Assembly (NCBI GenBank): GCA_002336935.1
Contig: DDEW01000018.1
Location: 29,898-93,897, forward strand
Reading direction: 5' to 3'
DNA length: 64,000 nucleotides
Source: Candidatus Saccharibacteria bacterium UBA1944
GTDB lineage: Bacteria; Patescibacteriota; Saccharimonadia; Saccharimonadales; Saccharimonadaceae
Shown: piece by piece, positions 26,367 to 33,328 of the stretch
Layout: each line of letters opens with the position of its first letter
Numbering within the stretch: the stretch's first letter is position 1
The notes under the pieces: generated by a model
The model's input: only the letters and a program-made list of their open reading frames with translations
Databases searched by the model: none
Told to the model about the DNA's origin: nothing
Program-made: the position numbers and the translations under genes

Positions 26367-29258
26367 CTAAGGGTTGCTGATAACCACTAGGTTACCGGCA
26401 GCATCGCGCTGAGCGATGGATCCTGGTTGTGGAAGTGTGGGATCGCCAGCGCGCTGTGCGTCACTATATATAGAGAACTTTTCGTAAACACCCTGCTTTA
26501 GTGAACCCAGTGCAGTTGGGTTGGAACGGATAGAGTTAACCACCTGCATGTAGGCGCTACGGTTGGTATTGTACAGATATTCGAGTGAATGGAACTGGGT
26601 TGCGGCATTTTGTGACGCAAACGCTGTAGCCGATAGATTTGTCCAAGTTTTGACATCTTCGGCGAGGTTTTGGAAAGTACGGTAGATTGGTTTGCCATCG
26701 GTGCCAATCACAGCGTTGCCACTTGAATCATTGACGGTGCTATTGGTAAGGAAGAATTCGATATCTTTACCAGCACCCATAATGTTGCCTTCCATAGCCA
26801 GTAGCTCTTTGAAGTCAAACATTTCTTCTTGGCTCACGAGTGTGCCATTTGGATTCGAGAAATCGCCAATATCGGTCAACAACTTGCGCAGCTCGGCAAC
26901 ACCCGGCCCACCATTTTTGGCCATAGCTTTTGCGTAGGCGACCTTCTCGGAAAATACTTGGGTATTTTCGAATGCTTCGCGGAGCCTCTTGTTATTAGTA
27001 GCAAGGCTATAATCCATGGTATTTTGGATGTTCTTAATATCGTCAATGAGCGCTGTTGATACTTCTGATTTGGCTTTTGCAATCACAGCTCGTTCACCCT
27101 TTTCTCCTCGCACGCCTGCAGCGTATTGAACAACCGTCTTACCATCGATGGTCAACGTATTATCCTTAAGAGCAGCAGTGACATTTTCGGACAGTTGCCG
27201 TTCGTTACTTGCTTTTGCGGTTGCGGTGAGGGATGTGGTGAGAGTATCTGTTTTAATGTCACGGGCGATCGACAAAAGCCCGCTGCGAGTACTCGCATCG
27301 ACACCTCGTAGATTGAGGATGTGTTCAGACTGTTCACCGTCTGCGGCGATTTCGGTATGCATCTTTTCTAGCTTGCCTTTAGATAACTCTGCTTTGACGC
27401 TACTTTGCTTTAGCTCAAGCTCTTGCTGCAAAAGGCCCGGATTGGTGCGAACGGCGTTATTCCAGTTGGTTTCGTGTTGGGCTTCGACAGTCTTTTTGCC
27501 CATTTCAGCGACGCGGCGAGCGTGATCAACACGATGCCCATACCGCGAACGACCGAACTCATTTTCAATCTGCTGCTTTTCTACGTCAAGCATTTGCGAT
27601 TGGTAGCGGAGTTGACGACCATCGCGAGAGCGGTCAAATGAATTGTCGATGCGCTGCTTGTCGATAGCATTTGTGCGGGTTTGCGCTTCGATGGCTCGCC
27701 CTTGGGCACTTGCCGCAAAGTGATTATCGGCCATACCTTCGTAGGCTTTTTTCCAGCCTTCACGTCCACGACGTTTGCGATCGATTGCTTGGGTACGGCG
27801 ATTCGCCCACGAGTTGCGGCCGCGGCCTGCAAGAATCTTGGCCTTTTCTTCCTGCGCCCTTCCCTGTGCCCAGTTGCGGGTACGATCCATAATACCTTTC
27901 TTTGGATTGTTAACCATGCCAGCAATTCGGCCAATGAGTGAGCCACTGAACTTAACGAGCATCGGTGTGACAACAACCGGGGCTACCATAACTGCCATGC
28001 CAAGGATAATGAGGTTAAGAGAGTTGGCATTCTGGATAATAGCGAGGCCCGCAAGCTGTGCGCCACCAAAGATGACCGAAAATATTGGGAACATCAGCAG
28101 CATGGTAATAAAGAGGTCTTTCCATTTATCAAAGTATTTTTCGGTATTCGGCAGTAAGAATGCCACAAACGCGAGCGGTGAGATAATAACAAGTACCGTA
28201 ATAAGTGCTTGGCGAGTTGCCATGACAAGCAGCGCAACCAACACGGCGATAAGAACACCGACAAGAATGGGGATAAGAAGGACGAGCGACGCTTTGAGGC
28301 CTGTTCCGAGCACGATAAAGTGTGCCCACAGCCCAAGTCCAACAGTGGCGGACCCACCAGAAAGAATTGCACCTGCGACACTACTCCAGCTAAGGGCTTG
28401 CATGTCCTTGTACTGCGCACTGGTGTTCAGTGACTGGAATACCCCCGCAAATAAGTCGTGTATTGAGTAGCCAAGAAGGTTTGAAATGTCTACTGCGAGT
28501 GATGATATCCAGTACGATGTGTTGACGAAAATAGCTGCCAGCACAAGGCGTGGAAGCATCCGTTTGATGTTGTAGTTGCTGATACCAAGGCTGGTTACTT
28601 GAGAGTAAACGATAGCAAGGAAGCCAATCACAAAACAGATATTGGCGATATCTCGAACAATCGCCCACATACGGTAGAGTGAGCTTGTAGTATCGGTTTG
28701 GACAGGACGAACAACGAGAAAGCTCGAGAGGATTTCGTATAAGTGGTCCATGGCGCTGGCCATAAAGTTAACAACCGGACACAATATCCAGCCCATTCCG
28801 TCGGTGATACTGCCATCACATGCAGTTGCCCTATCGCTGCCAGTTTCGGCGAGGCTGTCGGGCGCTACATTAGCGATGCTAATGGTTTGTGGAGGTGAAG
28901 GGTTGCTGAAGTTGCTACTTGGCAGGCCATCGTAGTAAACATATTGTGCTTGAGTTGCCTTGGCTGGATCGCCAGTAGTCAAGATAAAGTACGTCTTTTT
29001 AGCGGCTGAATCAACATACTGGTAACCGCTTGTTCCGCTTGGTAATCCAGCAGGCAAACGGTCGCTTGACTGTAACTGCTCGTAAGATGTGCTGTTGTAA
29101 GTAACGGTGGTGCCATTTCGGGTGGCATCAGCAGCGAGCGCTGGCTGAGAAAGCGTGGTGACTACCATAAAAATGGCCATAACAAAGGCAGTGGCCACTA
29201 AATGAAAACGTCGCTGGCGATATCTACCCAGCGTGAGCTTGTTGCGCAGTTCCCACAT
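26367..29258 (-). CDS. VirB6/TrbL-like polytopic membrane protein with long cytoplasmic tail (963 aa)
   Basis: A cleavable-looking signal (LVATAFVMAIFMVVTTLSQPALAA) leads to a short outside domain and then a membrane domain at about 150-440. It has GWILCPVVNFMASAMDHLYEILSSFLVV and YSQVTSLGISNYNIKRMLPRLVLAAIFVNTSYWISSLAVDISNLLG, closely matching the 732-aa paralogue. The last 500 residues are charged and helical, with repeated Arg/Lys/Gln segments (RNWAQGRAQEEKAKILAGRGRNSW), probably coiled coil. The ATG lies nine bases after TAGTAT and has no ribosome site. It diverges from the pilin genes across 127 bp, implying joint control. Confidence 0.85.
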   Translation of the reverse strand: MWELRNKLTLGRYRQRRFHLVATAFVMAIFMVVTTLSQPALAADATRNGTTVTYNSTSYEQLQSSDRLPAGLPSGTSGYQYVDSAAKKTYFILTTGDPAKATQAQYVYYDGLPSSNFSNPSPPQTISIANVAPDSLAETGSDRATACDGSITDGMGWILCPVVNFMASAMDHLYEILSSFLVVRPVQTDTTSSLYRMWAIVRDIANICFVIGFLAIVYSQVTSLGISNYNIKRMLPRLVLAAIFVNTSYWISSLAVDISNLLGYSIHDLFAGVFQSLNTSAQYKDMQALSWSSVAGAILSGGSATVGLGLWAHFIVLGTGLKASLVLLIPILVGVLIAVLVALLVMATRQALITVLVIISPLAFVAFLLPNTEKYFDKWKDLFITMLLMFPIFSVIFGGAQLAGLAIIQNANSLNLIILGMAVMVAPVVVTPMLVKFSGSLIGRIAGMVNNPKKGIMDRTRNWAQGRAQEEKAKILAGRGRNSWANRRTQAIDRKRRGREGWKKAYEGMADNHFAASAQGRAIEAQTRTNAIDKQRIDNSFDRSRDGRQLRYQSQMLDVEKQQIENEFGRSRYGHRVDHARRVAEMGKKTVEAQHETNWNNAVRTNPGLLQQELELKQSSVKAELSKGKLEKMHTEIAADGEQSEHILNLRGVDASTRSGLLSIARDIKTDTLTTSLTATAKASNERQLSENVTAALKDNTLTIDGKTVVQYAAGVRGEKGERAVIAKAKSEVSTALIDDIKNIQNTMDYSLATNNKRLREAFENTQVFSEKVAYAKAMAKNGGPGVAELRKLLTDIGDFSNPNGTLVSQEEMFDFKELLAMEGNIMGAGKDIEFFLTNSTVNDSSGNAVIGTDGKPIYRTFQNLAEDVKTWTNLSATAFASQNAATQFHSLEYLYNTNRSAYMQVVNSIRSNPTALGSLKQGVYEKFSIYSDAQRAGDPTLPQPGSIAQRDAAGNLVVISNP

Positions 29259-29267
29259 ATCAGTTCT

Positions 29268-29364
29268 ATACTACCATTTTTTGGTCAAAAAGTCAATACT
29301 TATGCTCACTTTTTTCATCTGTTAGGAGAATACCTTTGCATATATTAGCCGTAACCGCTACACT
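29268..29364. promoter_or_regulatory. divergent promoters between the VirB6-like gene and the pilin operon
   Basis: On the minus strand TTGACT (29291-29296) and TAGTAT (29268-29273) are 17 bases apart and drive the 963-aa gene. On the plus strand TTGCAT (29336-29341) and TACACT (29359-29364) are 17 apart and drive the pilin genes. The pilin transcript has a leader with AGGAA before its ATG. Confidence 0.7.
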
Positions 29365-29385
29365 AGTGTGTAGATAGGAATAATC

Positions 29386-29772
29386 ATGAAACAGAAATTA
29401 CGCACCCTACTACTGTTATCGCCCCTCATGATGGGAAGCCTAAGTATTGGCGTAGCAACACAGCCTGCTGCGGCACTTGACTGTGCCATTTTGCCTAAAA
29501 GCATTTGTGCGCAAGCTGAAGAAAGTAAAGATGTAAAGAAAACCGGCACGATGGTGCTCCTTGTGTGGGTGTTAAATATTCTCACTGCGGGTGTTGGTAT
29601 CGCTGCCGTTGGCACACTTGTCTATGCGGGGGTCCTGTACTCTAGTGCAGGTGGAAGCTCTGAGCAAGTTGCCAAGGCAAAGAAGCTCATCACCGATGTC
29701 GTTATTGGTATTGTTGTATTTGCGCTCATGTATTTTGCTTTACAGTGGCTTTTGCCGGGAGCGATTGGATAA
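29386..29772 (+). CDS. VirB2/TrbC-like pilin-type protein 1
   Basis: The 128-aa product has a signal sequence (LLLLSPLMMGSLSIGVATQPAAA), a short polar stretch with two Cys, and two transmembrane helices joined by a short basic loop (SSAGGSSEQVAKAKKLITDVVIGIVVFALMYF). This two-helix pattern with a small-residue loop is that of TrbC/VirB2 major pilins. AGGAA precedes the ATG. It is the first of six consecutive genes of the same plan, the first four coupled by TAATG overlaps. Confidence 0.8.
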   Translation: MKQKLRTLLLLSPLMMGSLSIGVATQPAAALDCAILPKSICAQAEESKDVKKTGTMVLLVWVLNILTAGVGIAAVGTLVYAGVLYSSAGGSSEQVAKAKKLITDVVIGIVVFALMYFALQWLLPGAIG

Positions 29773-30194
29773 TGACCATGTGGCAAAAACTATCGTTAGG
29801 ACTTTTGAGTATATTTGCAATGGGTACAATGACTATGGCAACAACCGTTCCGGTTGCTGCCGCCTGCAACGATTCGATGTTTGGCATTAATGCTTGGTAT
29901 AGAGGGCTCGTAGACGGTAGTTGTAATGTAAAGCCGCCGAGCAAAGATGATGACAAAGCAGTACAGAAGTTTGTATGGACAATTGTACTTAACTTGCTTC
30001 AGGCTGGGCTTGCTTTGGCAGCGTATGTGACAATATTCTTCCTTATAAAGGGTGGCTTTGTGTACATTCTGGCAGCTGGTTCGCAAGATAAAATGGCAGA
30101 GGCTAAAAATACCATCAAGAACGCTCTTATTGGGCTAGTGATTGCAGTGTTCTCAGCCTCGATTGTAAATGCAATTGCAGGGATAATTAAATAA
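29772..30194 (+). CDS. VirB2/TrbC-like pilin-type protein 2
   Basis: The ATG at 29772 overlaps the preceding TAA by one base, giving 140 aa (MTMWQKLSLGLLSIFAMG...). A signal sequence ends near VPVAAA. A polar segment with two Cys (CNDSMFGINAWYRGLVDGSC) follows, then two helices around AAGSQDKMAEAKNTIKNALIGLVIAVFSASIVNAIAGI. The Lys/Glu loop QDKMAEAKNTI is the shared feature of the whole family. It is the second pilin-type gene and probably a minor or alternative subunit. Confidence 0.78.
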   Translation: MTMWQKLSLGLLSIFAMGTMTMATTVPVAAACNDSMFGINAWYRGLVDGSCNVKPPSKDDDKAVQKFVWTIVLNLLQAGLALAAYVTIFFLIKGGFVYILAAGSQDKMAEAKNTIKNALIGLVIAVFSASIVNAIAGIIK

Positions 30195-30493
30195 TGTTTA
30201 AGTACTATTTATTACAGTTTGCTACAGCGGTTATTACACCTGAAGAAGCTGGTATTCCAAAACCGGCATCAAGTGAAGCCCAGCTAACAAAGAATGTCAT
30301 GTTCCCTATTTACTATTGGGCCGGCGCTATTGCTGTAATCGTCATTATTGCTGCCGGATTCTTCTACGTGACCTCTAACGGTAATCCGCAGCAAGTTACC
30401 CGTGCTAAAAATGCGATACTTGGTGCAGTTGTAGGACTTATCGTGGTGCTGTTGGCGTTTACTATCACCGCCATTGTATTGGGGGGTATATAA
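30194..30493 (+). CDS. VirB2/TrbC-like pilin-type protein 3 (99 aa)
   Basis: This is the shortest member. Its N-terminal hydrophobic stretch is weak (LLQFATAVITPEEAGIPKP), so a cleavable signal is doubtful. Two helices follow: IYYWAGAIAVIVIIAAGFFYVTSNGNPQQVTRAKNAILGAVVGLIVVLLAFTITAIVLGGI. The loop TSNGNPQQVTRAKNAI matches the loops of its neighbours. The start overlaps the previous stop (TAATG). It could be a structural variant that is not processed. Confidence 0.75.
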   Translation: MFKYYLLQFATAVITPEEAGIPKPASSEAQLTKNVMFPIYYWAGAIAVIVIIAAGFFYVTSNGNPQQVTRAKNAILGAVVGLIVVLLAFTITAIVLGGI

Positions 30494-30876
30494 TGAACAT
30501 TCGTTCTGTGCTGGTGACTGCGGCGCTTCTCAGTGGTATGGCTACGGCAGTGCTCCCTGTAACACCGGTAGCTGCAATTGATGTGTTTAAGAACTGTACT
30601 TCTAATAATGCCGAGCAATGTGGACTGGTAAAAGAAGACAAGTTGAATTACCAGGGCACAAACACCATATGGAACGCGGTGCGTACGGCGCTCATTATTC
30701 TTGGTGGTATTGCGGTAATTATGATTGTAATTGGCGGTATCAAGTTTGCCACTTCCGCGGGCGACTCCAATAAGGTGACGTCTGCTAAACAAACCATTCT
30801 TTACTCGGTTATCGGGCTCGTTGTTGCGATGCTGGCCACGGTGATAATAACATTAGTAAGTGATTACTTTGGATAA
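30493..30876 (+). CDS. VirB2/TrbC-like pilin-type protein 4
   Basis: The 127-aa product has a signal (VLVTAALLSGMATAVLPVTPVAA), a polar region with Cys pairs (FKNCTSNNAEQCGLVKED), and the two-helix core LIILGGIAVIMIVIGGIKFATSAGDSNKVTSAKQTILYSVIGLVVAMLATVIITLV. The core is nearly the same as in proteins 5, 6 and the separate gene at 36053-36475. It is coupled to gene 3 by TAATG. Confidence 0.82.
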   Translation: MNIRSVLVTAALLSGMATAVLPVTPVAAIDVFKNCTSNNAEQCGLVKEDKLNYQGTNTIWNAVRTALIILGGIAVIMIVIGGIKFATSAGDSNKVTSAKQTILYSVIGLVVAMLATVIITLVSDYFG

Positions 30877-30885
30877 GGAGAAAAA

Positions 30886-31260
30886 ATGAACAAAATCAAA
30901 CTAACTGTCATCGCTCTCGCTGCTGTACTTGGTATTGGTATGGTATCAACTCCAGCCTTTGCTGCAGCGTGTGCCGATGCTAAATCATGTGTTCAGCAGG
31001 GTGTGACCGCATCTGGCGGGACGGGTGGTAGTGCTGATGTTGGCACTGTCATTAAAACAATCGTCAATGTACTGCTCTATATTCTTGGTGCAGTCGCCGT
31101 GATCATGATCGTGATTGGTGGTATTAAATACACCACGAGCAATGGCGACTCCAATGCGGTGACGTCGGCAAAAAACACCATTCTCTACTCGGTTATCGGG
31201 CTTATTGTTGCGTTGTTTGCCTATGCTATTGTGAATTTCATTGTCGATAAGTTCGCGTAA
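30886..31260 (+). CDS. VirB2/TrbC-like pilin-type protein 5
   Basis: The 124-aa product starts MNKIKLTVIALAAVLGIGMVSTPAFAA, a clear signal peptide. A polar segment with two Cys (CADAKSCVQQG) is followed by the core LLYILGAVAVIMIVIGGIKYTTSNGDSNAVTSAKNTILYSVIGLIVALFAYAIVNFIVDKFA. AAGGAG lies upstream, so it has its own strong ribosome site unlike genes 2-4, and may be made in larger amounts. It is a good candidate for a major pilin. Confidence 0.85.
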   Translation: MNKIKLTVIALAAVLGIGMVSTPAFAAACADAKSCVQQGVTASGGTGGSADVGTVIKTIVNVLLYILGAVAVIMIVIGGIKYTTSNGDSNAVTSAKNTILYSVIGLIVALFAYAIVNFIVDKFA

Positions 31261-31338
31261 GTCTGTTAACAATGAACGCAATATCTGGTATAAATAGAAC
31301 CAAGAGTTAATCCACTAGCAAGAAAGGAACGGATAACA

Positions 31339-31761
31339 ATGAAAATTACTATCAAGAAACACCTGCTGACGCTGCTAGCAATCCCCGCGTTTGCCCTAAC
31401 GGTAAGCTCTGTGCCGGTGTTTGCTGCTGAGGACACTGGATTGTCTATTGGCGGCGGTGCAAGTGCTGCCCAAGGTACTGGCCAATCTGCCTGTTTGTTC
31501 GGCAACGAGGACGGATGCGACCAAAGCAAGACACCAATCTTTAGGATTATCACCAACGTGCTCCTCTTCATCATTGGCGCCGTTTCTGTGGTCATGCTCA
31601 TCATTGGCGGTATTCGCTATACCGTTTCACAGGGTGATAGCTCGGCGGTGACGTCAGCCAAAAATACCATTCTCTACTCGATTATCGGTTTGATCGTAGC
31701 TATCCTTGCGTATGCTGCCATTAACTTTGTTATCACGAGCTTTGTAAAGACAGACGGATAA
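31339..31761 (+). CDS. VirB2/TrbC-like pilin-type protein 6
   Basis: The 140-aa product has a signal (HLLTLLAIPAFALTVSSVPVFA), a Gly/Ala-rich stretch (LSIGGGASAAQGTGQSACLFGNEDGC) and the core LLFIIGAVSVVMLIIGGIRYTVSQGDSSAVTSAKNTILYSIIGLIVAILAYAAINFVI. AAAGGAAC lies 11 bases upstream of the ATG. It stands 78 bp after gene 5 and ends the cluster before a strong terminator. Its core is closest, by eye, to that of the separate copy at 36053-36475. Confidence 0.85.
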   Translation: MKITIKKHLLTLLAIPAFALTVSSVPVFAAEDTGLSIGGGASAAQGTGQSACLFGNEDGCDQSKTPIFRIITNVLLFIIGAVSVVMLIIGGIRYTVSQGDSSAVTSAKNTILYSIIGLIVAILAYAAINFVITSFVKTDG

Positions 31762-31788
31762 TTTTCCGGAGAACACACGTTAGTCCTT

Positions 31789-31812
31789 CCCCGCCTATAA
31801 AGGCGGGGTTTT
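31789..31812 (+). terminator. terminator of the pilin operon
   Basis: A 7-bp stem CCCCGCC/GGCGGGG with a 6-base loop is followed by TTTT. Confidence 0.88.
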
Positions 31813-31840
31813 AGGTTGGTTGGTCGGGCTTATTCTCTAT

Positions 31841-31873
31841 AAAAAAGTACGCTCAGTGCATGAGCGTACTTTT
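31841..31873 (-). terminator. terminator of the Hsp20 gene
   Basis: A 13-bp perfect stem (31843-31855 with 31861-31873) has a 5-base loop. T runs on both sides allow it to act in both directions. Confidence 0.88.
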
Positions 31874-31887
31874 GTTTGATAGTTCTA

Positions 31888-32364
31888 TTACTGAATGGTA
31901 ATCTTTTTGGCCTGCTCTTGCTTGACCTTTGCGAAAGTAATCGTCAAAACGCCATCCTTAAGTACGGCAGCAACCTCATCTTCCTTAACGGGAACAGGAA
32001 GCGCTAGTGTACGGCTGAACTCACCCCAATAGCACTCTTGAATGTGCCAGTTGGTAGCATCAGTGTCATCACCACTACTTAGGGTACCGCTAATGGTCAA
32101 AATACCATCGCTAATACTTACATCAAGGTCTTCCTTGTTAACCCCAGCGGTGCGGGCTTTAACAATCAGTCGCTCTTCGGTTTCGTATACATCAACCGCT
32201 AACTGACCTGGAAAATCATCTTCTGCATCACCCCAGTTCGCGTCGTCAGTTGCTGGTTCTTGTGGGGCAGTCGTGTTGTCGGCTGCCATGCTGTCGTCAT
32301 CGTTTAGGAACGCTGCAGCGAGTTCATCTTCGATCAATAGATCGTCATTTTGCTTACGGGCCAT
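31888..32364 (-). CDS. Hsp20/alpha-crystallin family small heat shock protein
   Basis: The ATG at 32364 has GGAGG five bases upstream, giving 158 aa. The N-terminal 60 residues are acidic and disordered (DDDSMAADNTTAPQEPATDDANWGDAEDDF). The alpha-crystallin domain runs from about 65: LAVDVYETEERLIVKARTAGVNKEDLDVSISDGILTISG, then GEFSRTLALPVPVKEDEVAAVLKDGVLTITFAK. The terminal AKKITIQ matches the I-x-I tail motif. It holds unfolding proteins in the cytoplasm. No CIRCE element is seen upstream; the promoter is of the ordinary type. Confidence 0.93.
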   Translation of the reverse strand: MARKQNDDLLIEDELAAAFLNDDDSMAADNTTAPQEPATDDANWGDAEDDFPGQLAVDVYETEERLIVKARTAGVNKEDLDVSISDGILTISGTLSSGDDTDATNWHIQECYWGEFSRTLALPVPVKEDEVAAVLKDGVLTITFAKVKQEQAKKITIQ

Positions 32365-32409
32365 GATATCCTCCACTTTCTCATTGGCTTTGACAATTAG
32401 TCTGGGTAT

Positions 32410-32438
32410 ATTATAACTAACACCCTGGGGATAATCAA
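32410..32438 (-). promoter_or_regulatory. promoter of the Hsp20 gene
   Basis: TTGATT (32433-32438) and TATAAT (32410-32415) on the minus strand are 17 bases apart. The leader to the ATG is about 40 bases. Confidence 0.75.
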
Positions 32439-32469
32439 CAAAATACTATGCCCAAAGGTAAAAAATACA

Positions 32470-33135
32470 ATGTTTCAGAAGCTATCTTCACTCATCGCCC
32501 CCCACTACTGTTGCTCTTGCGGCCAAATTGGCCGTAGTTTATGCGATTATTGTAAATACAACATCATTAATGAGTTGCCCGGAGTCTGTATTATTTGTGC
32601 TCGCCCTACCCCATCGAGTCAGGCGCTGTGCACCACCTGTAACGCCCCATATACCCGTGCATGGTGCGCGGGCGAAAAGTCAGCTGAGCTTGAAAAATTG
32701 ATAGAGCGATATAAGTTTCATCGGGACAAAACATCGGTTGCGATTGTTGCAGAACTGCTCGTTAATGCCACCCCCGCGCTGCCTGCTGATTGTGTTGTCA
32801 CGTGGGTTCCTACAATTCGGCGTCACGTACGGCTTCGGGGGTATGATCACGCACGTGAGCTGGCGGTACTATTCGCACGACATAAAGGCGTGCCCGTCGA
32901 GGCCTCGCTCACAAGAGCCGCTAATAGTGTCCAAAGAGGTGCATCCAAACGCGTGCGGCAGCTGCAGGCGCAAAAGGCCTTTAGTGCCCCACTAGTCAAA
33001 AATCAGATTTACGTATTGATCGATGACGTGTACACAACTGGTGCCACTGTTCGCTATGCATCGCAGCGGCTGCTTGAAGCAGGCGCACGCGAGGTCTGGG
33101 TAGTAGTAGCTGCACGCCAACCCCTAGAAAAATAA
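32470..33135 (+). CDS. comF: ComF-family amidophosphoribosyltransferase-like protein
   Basis: The 221-aa protein has two zinc-ribbon-like Cys clusters at the N terminus (HYCCSCGQIGRSLCDYC and CIICARPTPSSQALCTTC). A phosphoribosyltransferase fold follows, with WVPTIRRHVRLRGYDHARELA and the PRPP-binding motif YVLIDDVYTTGATV at about 180. ComF proteins act in DNA uptake, handling incoming single strands. AAAGG lies upstream of the ATG. Competence genes are common in CPR bacteria, and the type IV pilus-like genes next door fit a DNA-uptake role, though that link is inference. Confidence 0.88.
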   Translation: MFQKLSSLIAPHYCCSCGQIGRSLCDYCKYNIINELPGVCIICARPTPSSQALCTTCNAPYTRAWCAGEKSAELEKLIERYKFHRDKTSVAIVAELLVNATPALPADCVVTWVPTIRRHVRLRGYDHARELAVLFARHKGVPVEASLTRAANSVQRGASKRVRQLQAQKAFSAPLVKNQIYVLIDDVYTTGATVRYASQRLLEAGAREVWVVVAARQPLEK

Positions 33136-33169
33136 GGGGCAGCTTGGTATAATCAGTCGGTAGCATTAT

Positions 33170-33257
33170 GGAGAGGTGACCGAGTGGTTTAAGGTAACGG
33201 TCTTGAAAACCGTCGTGGGGCAACTCACCGCGAGTTCGAATCTCGCCCTCTCCGCCA
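33170..33257 (+). tRNA. tRNA-Ser (anticodon TGA)
   Basis: The acceptor stem GGAGAGG pairs with CCTCTCC, CCA is encoded, and there is a long variable arm. The anticodon loop CTTGAAA reads TGA within the stem ACGGT/ACCGT, and the T loop is TTCGAAT. Confidence 0.95.
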
Positions 33258-33266
33258 AATAAGATA

Positions 33267-33289
33267 ATGGCCCTCTAGGGTCATTTTTT
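33267..33289 (+). terminator. terminator of tRNA-Ser(TGA)
   Basis: A short stem ATGGCCC/GGGTCAT (one G-T pair) with a 4-base loop is followed by a run of T. Confidence 0.75.
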
Positions 33290-33315
33290 ATTTGCCTCAT
33301 TTCACCGCTCAAAGC

Positions 33316-33328
33316 TATACTAGTAAGC
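33316..33328 (+). promoter_or_regulatory. -10 box fused to start codon (leaderless), P-type ATPase
   Basis: TATACT at 33316-33321 is followed by seven bases and the ATG at 33329. No ribosome site is seen. Confidence 0.6.

Noticed and set aside
11967..31812. Integrated conjugative element carrying the secretion genes
   Set aside because: No relaxase, integrase or flanking direct repeats/att sites were found. The locus is placed next to recF in what looks like a stable position.
32365..32440. CIRCE (HrcA) element before the Hsp20 gene
   Set aside because: TTAGCACTC-N9-GAGTGCTAA is not present. The promoter is an ordinary TTGATT-17-TATAAT.
32448..32540. ATG CCC AAA frame overlapping the start of comF
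   Set aside because: It ends after about 30 codons and runs through the comF zinc-ribbon coding region in another frame.
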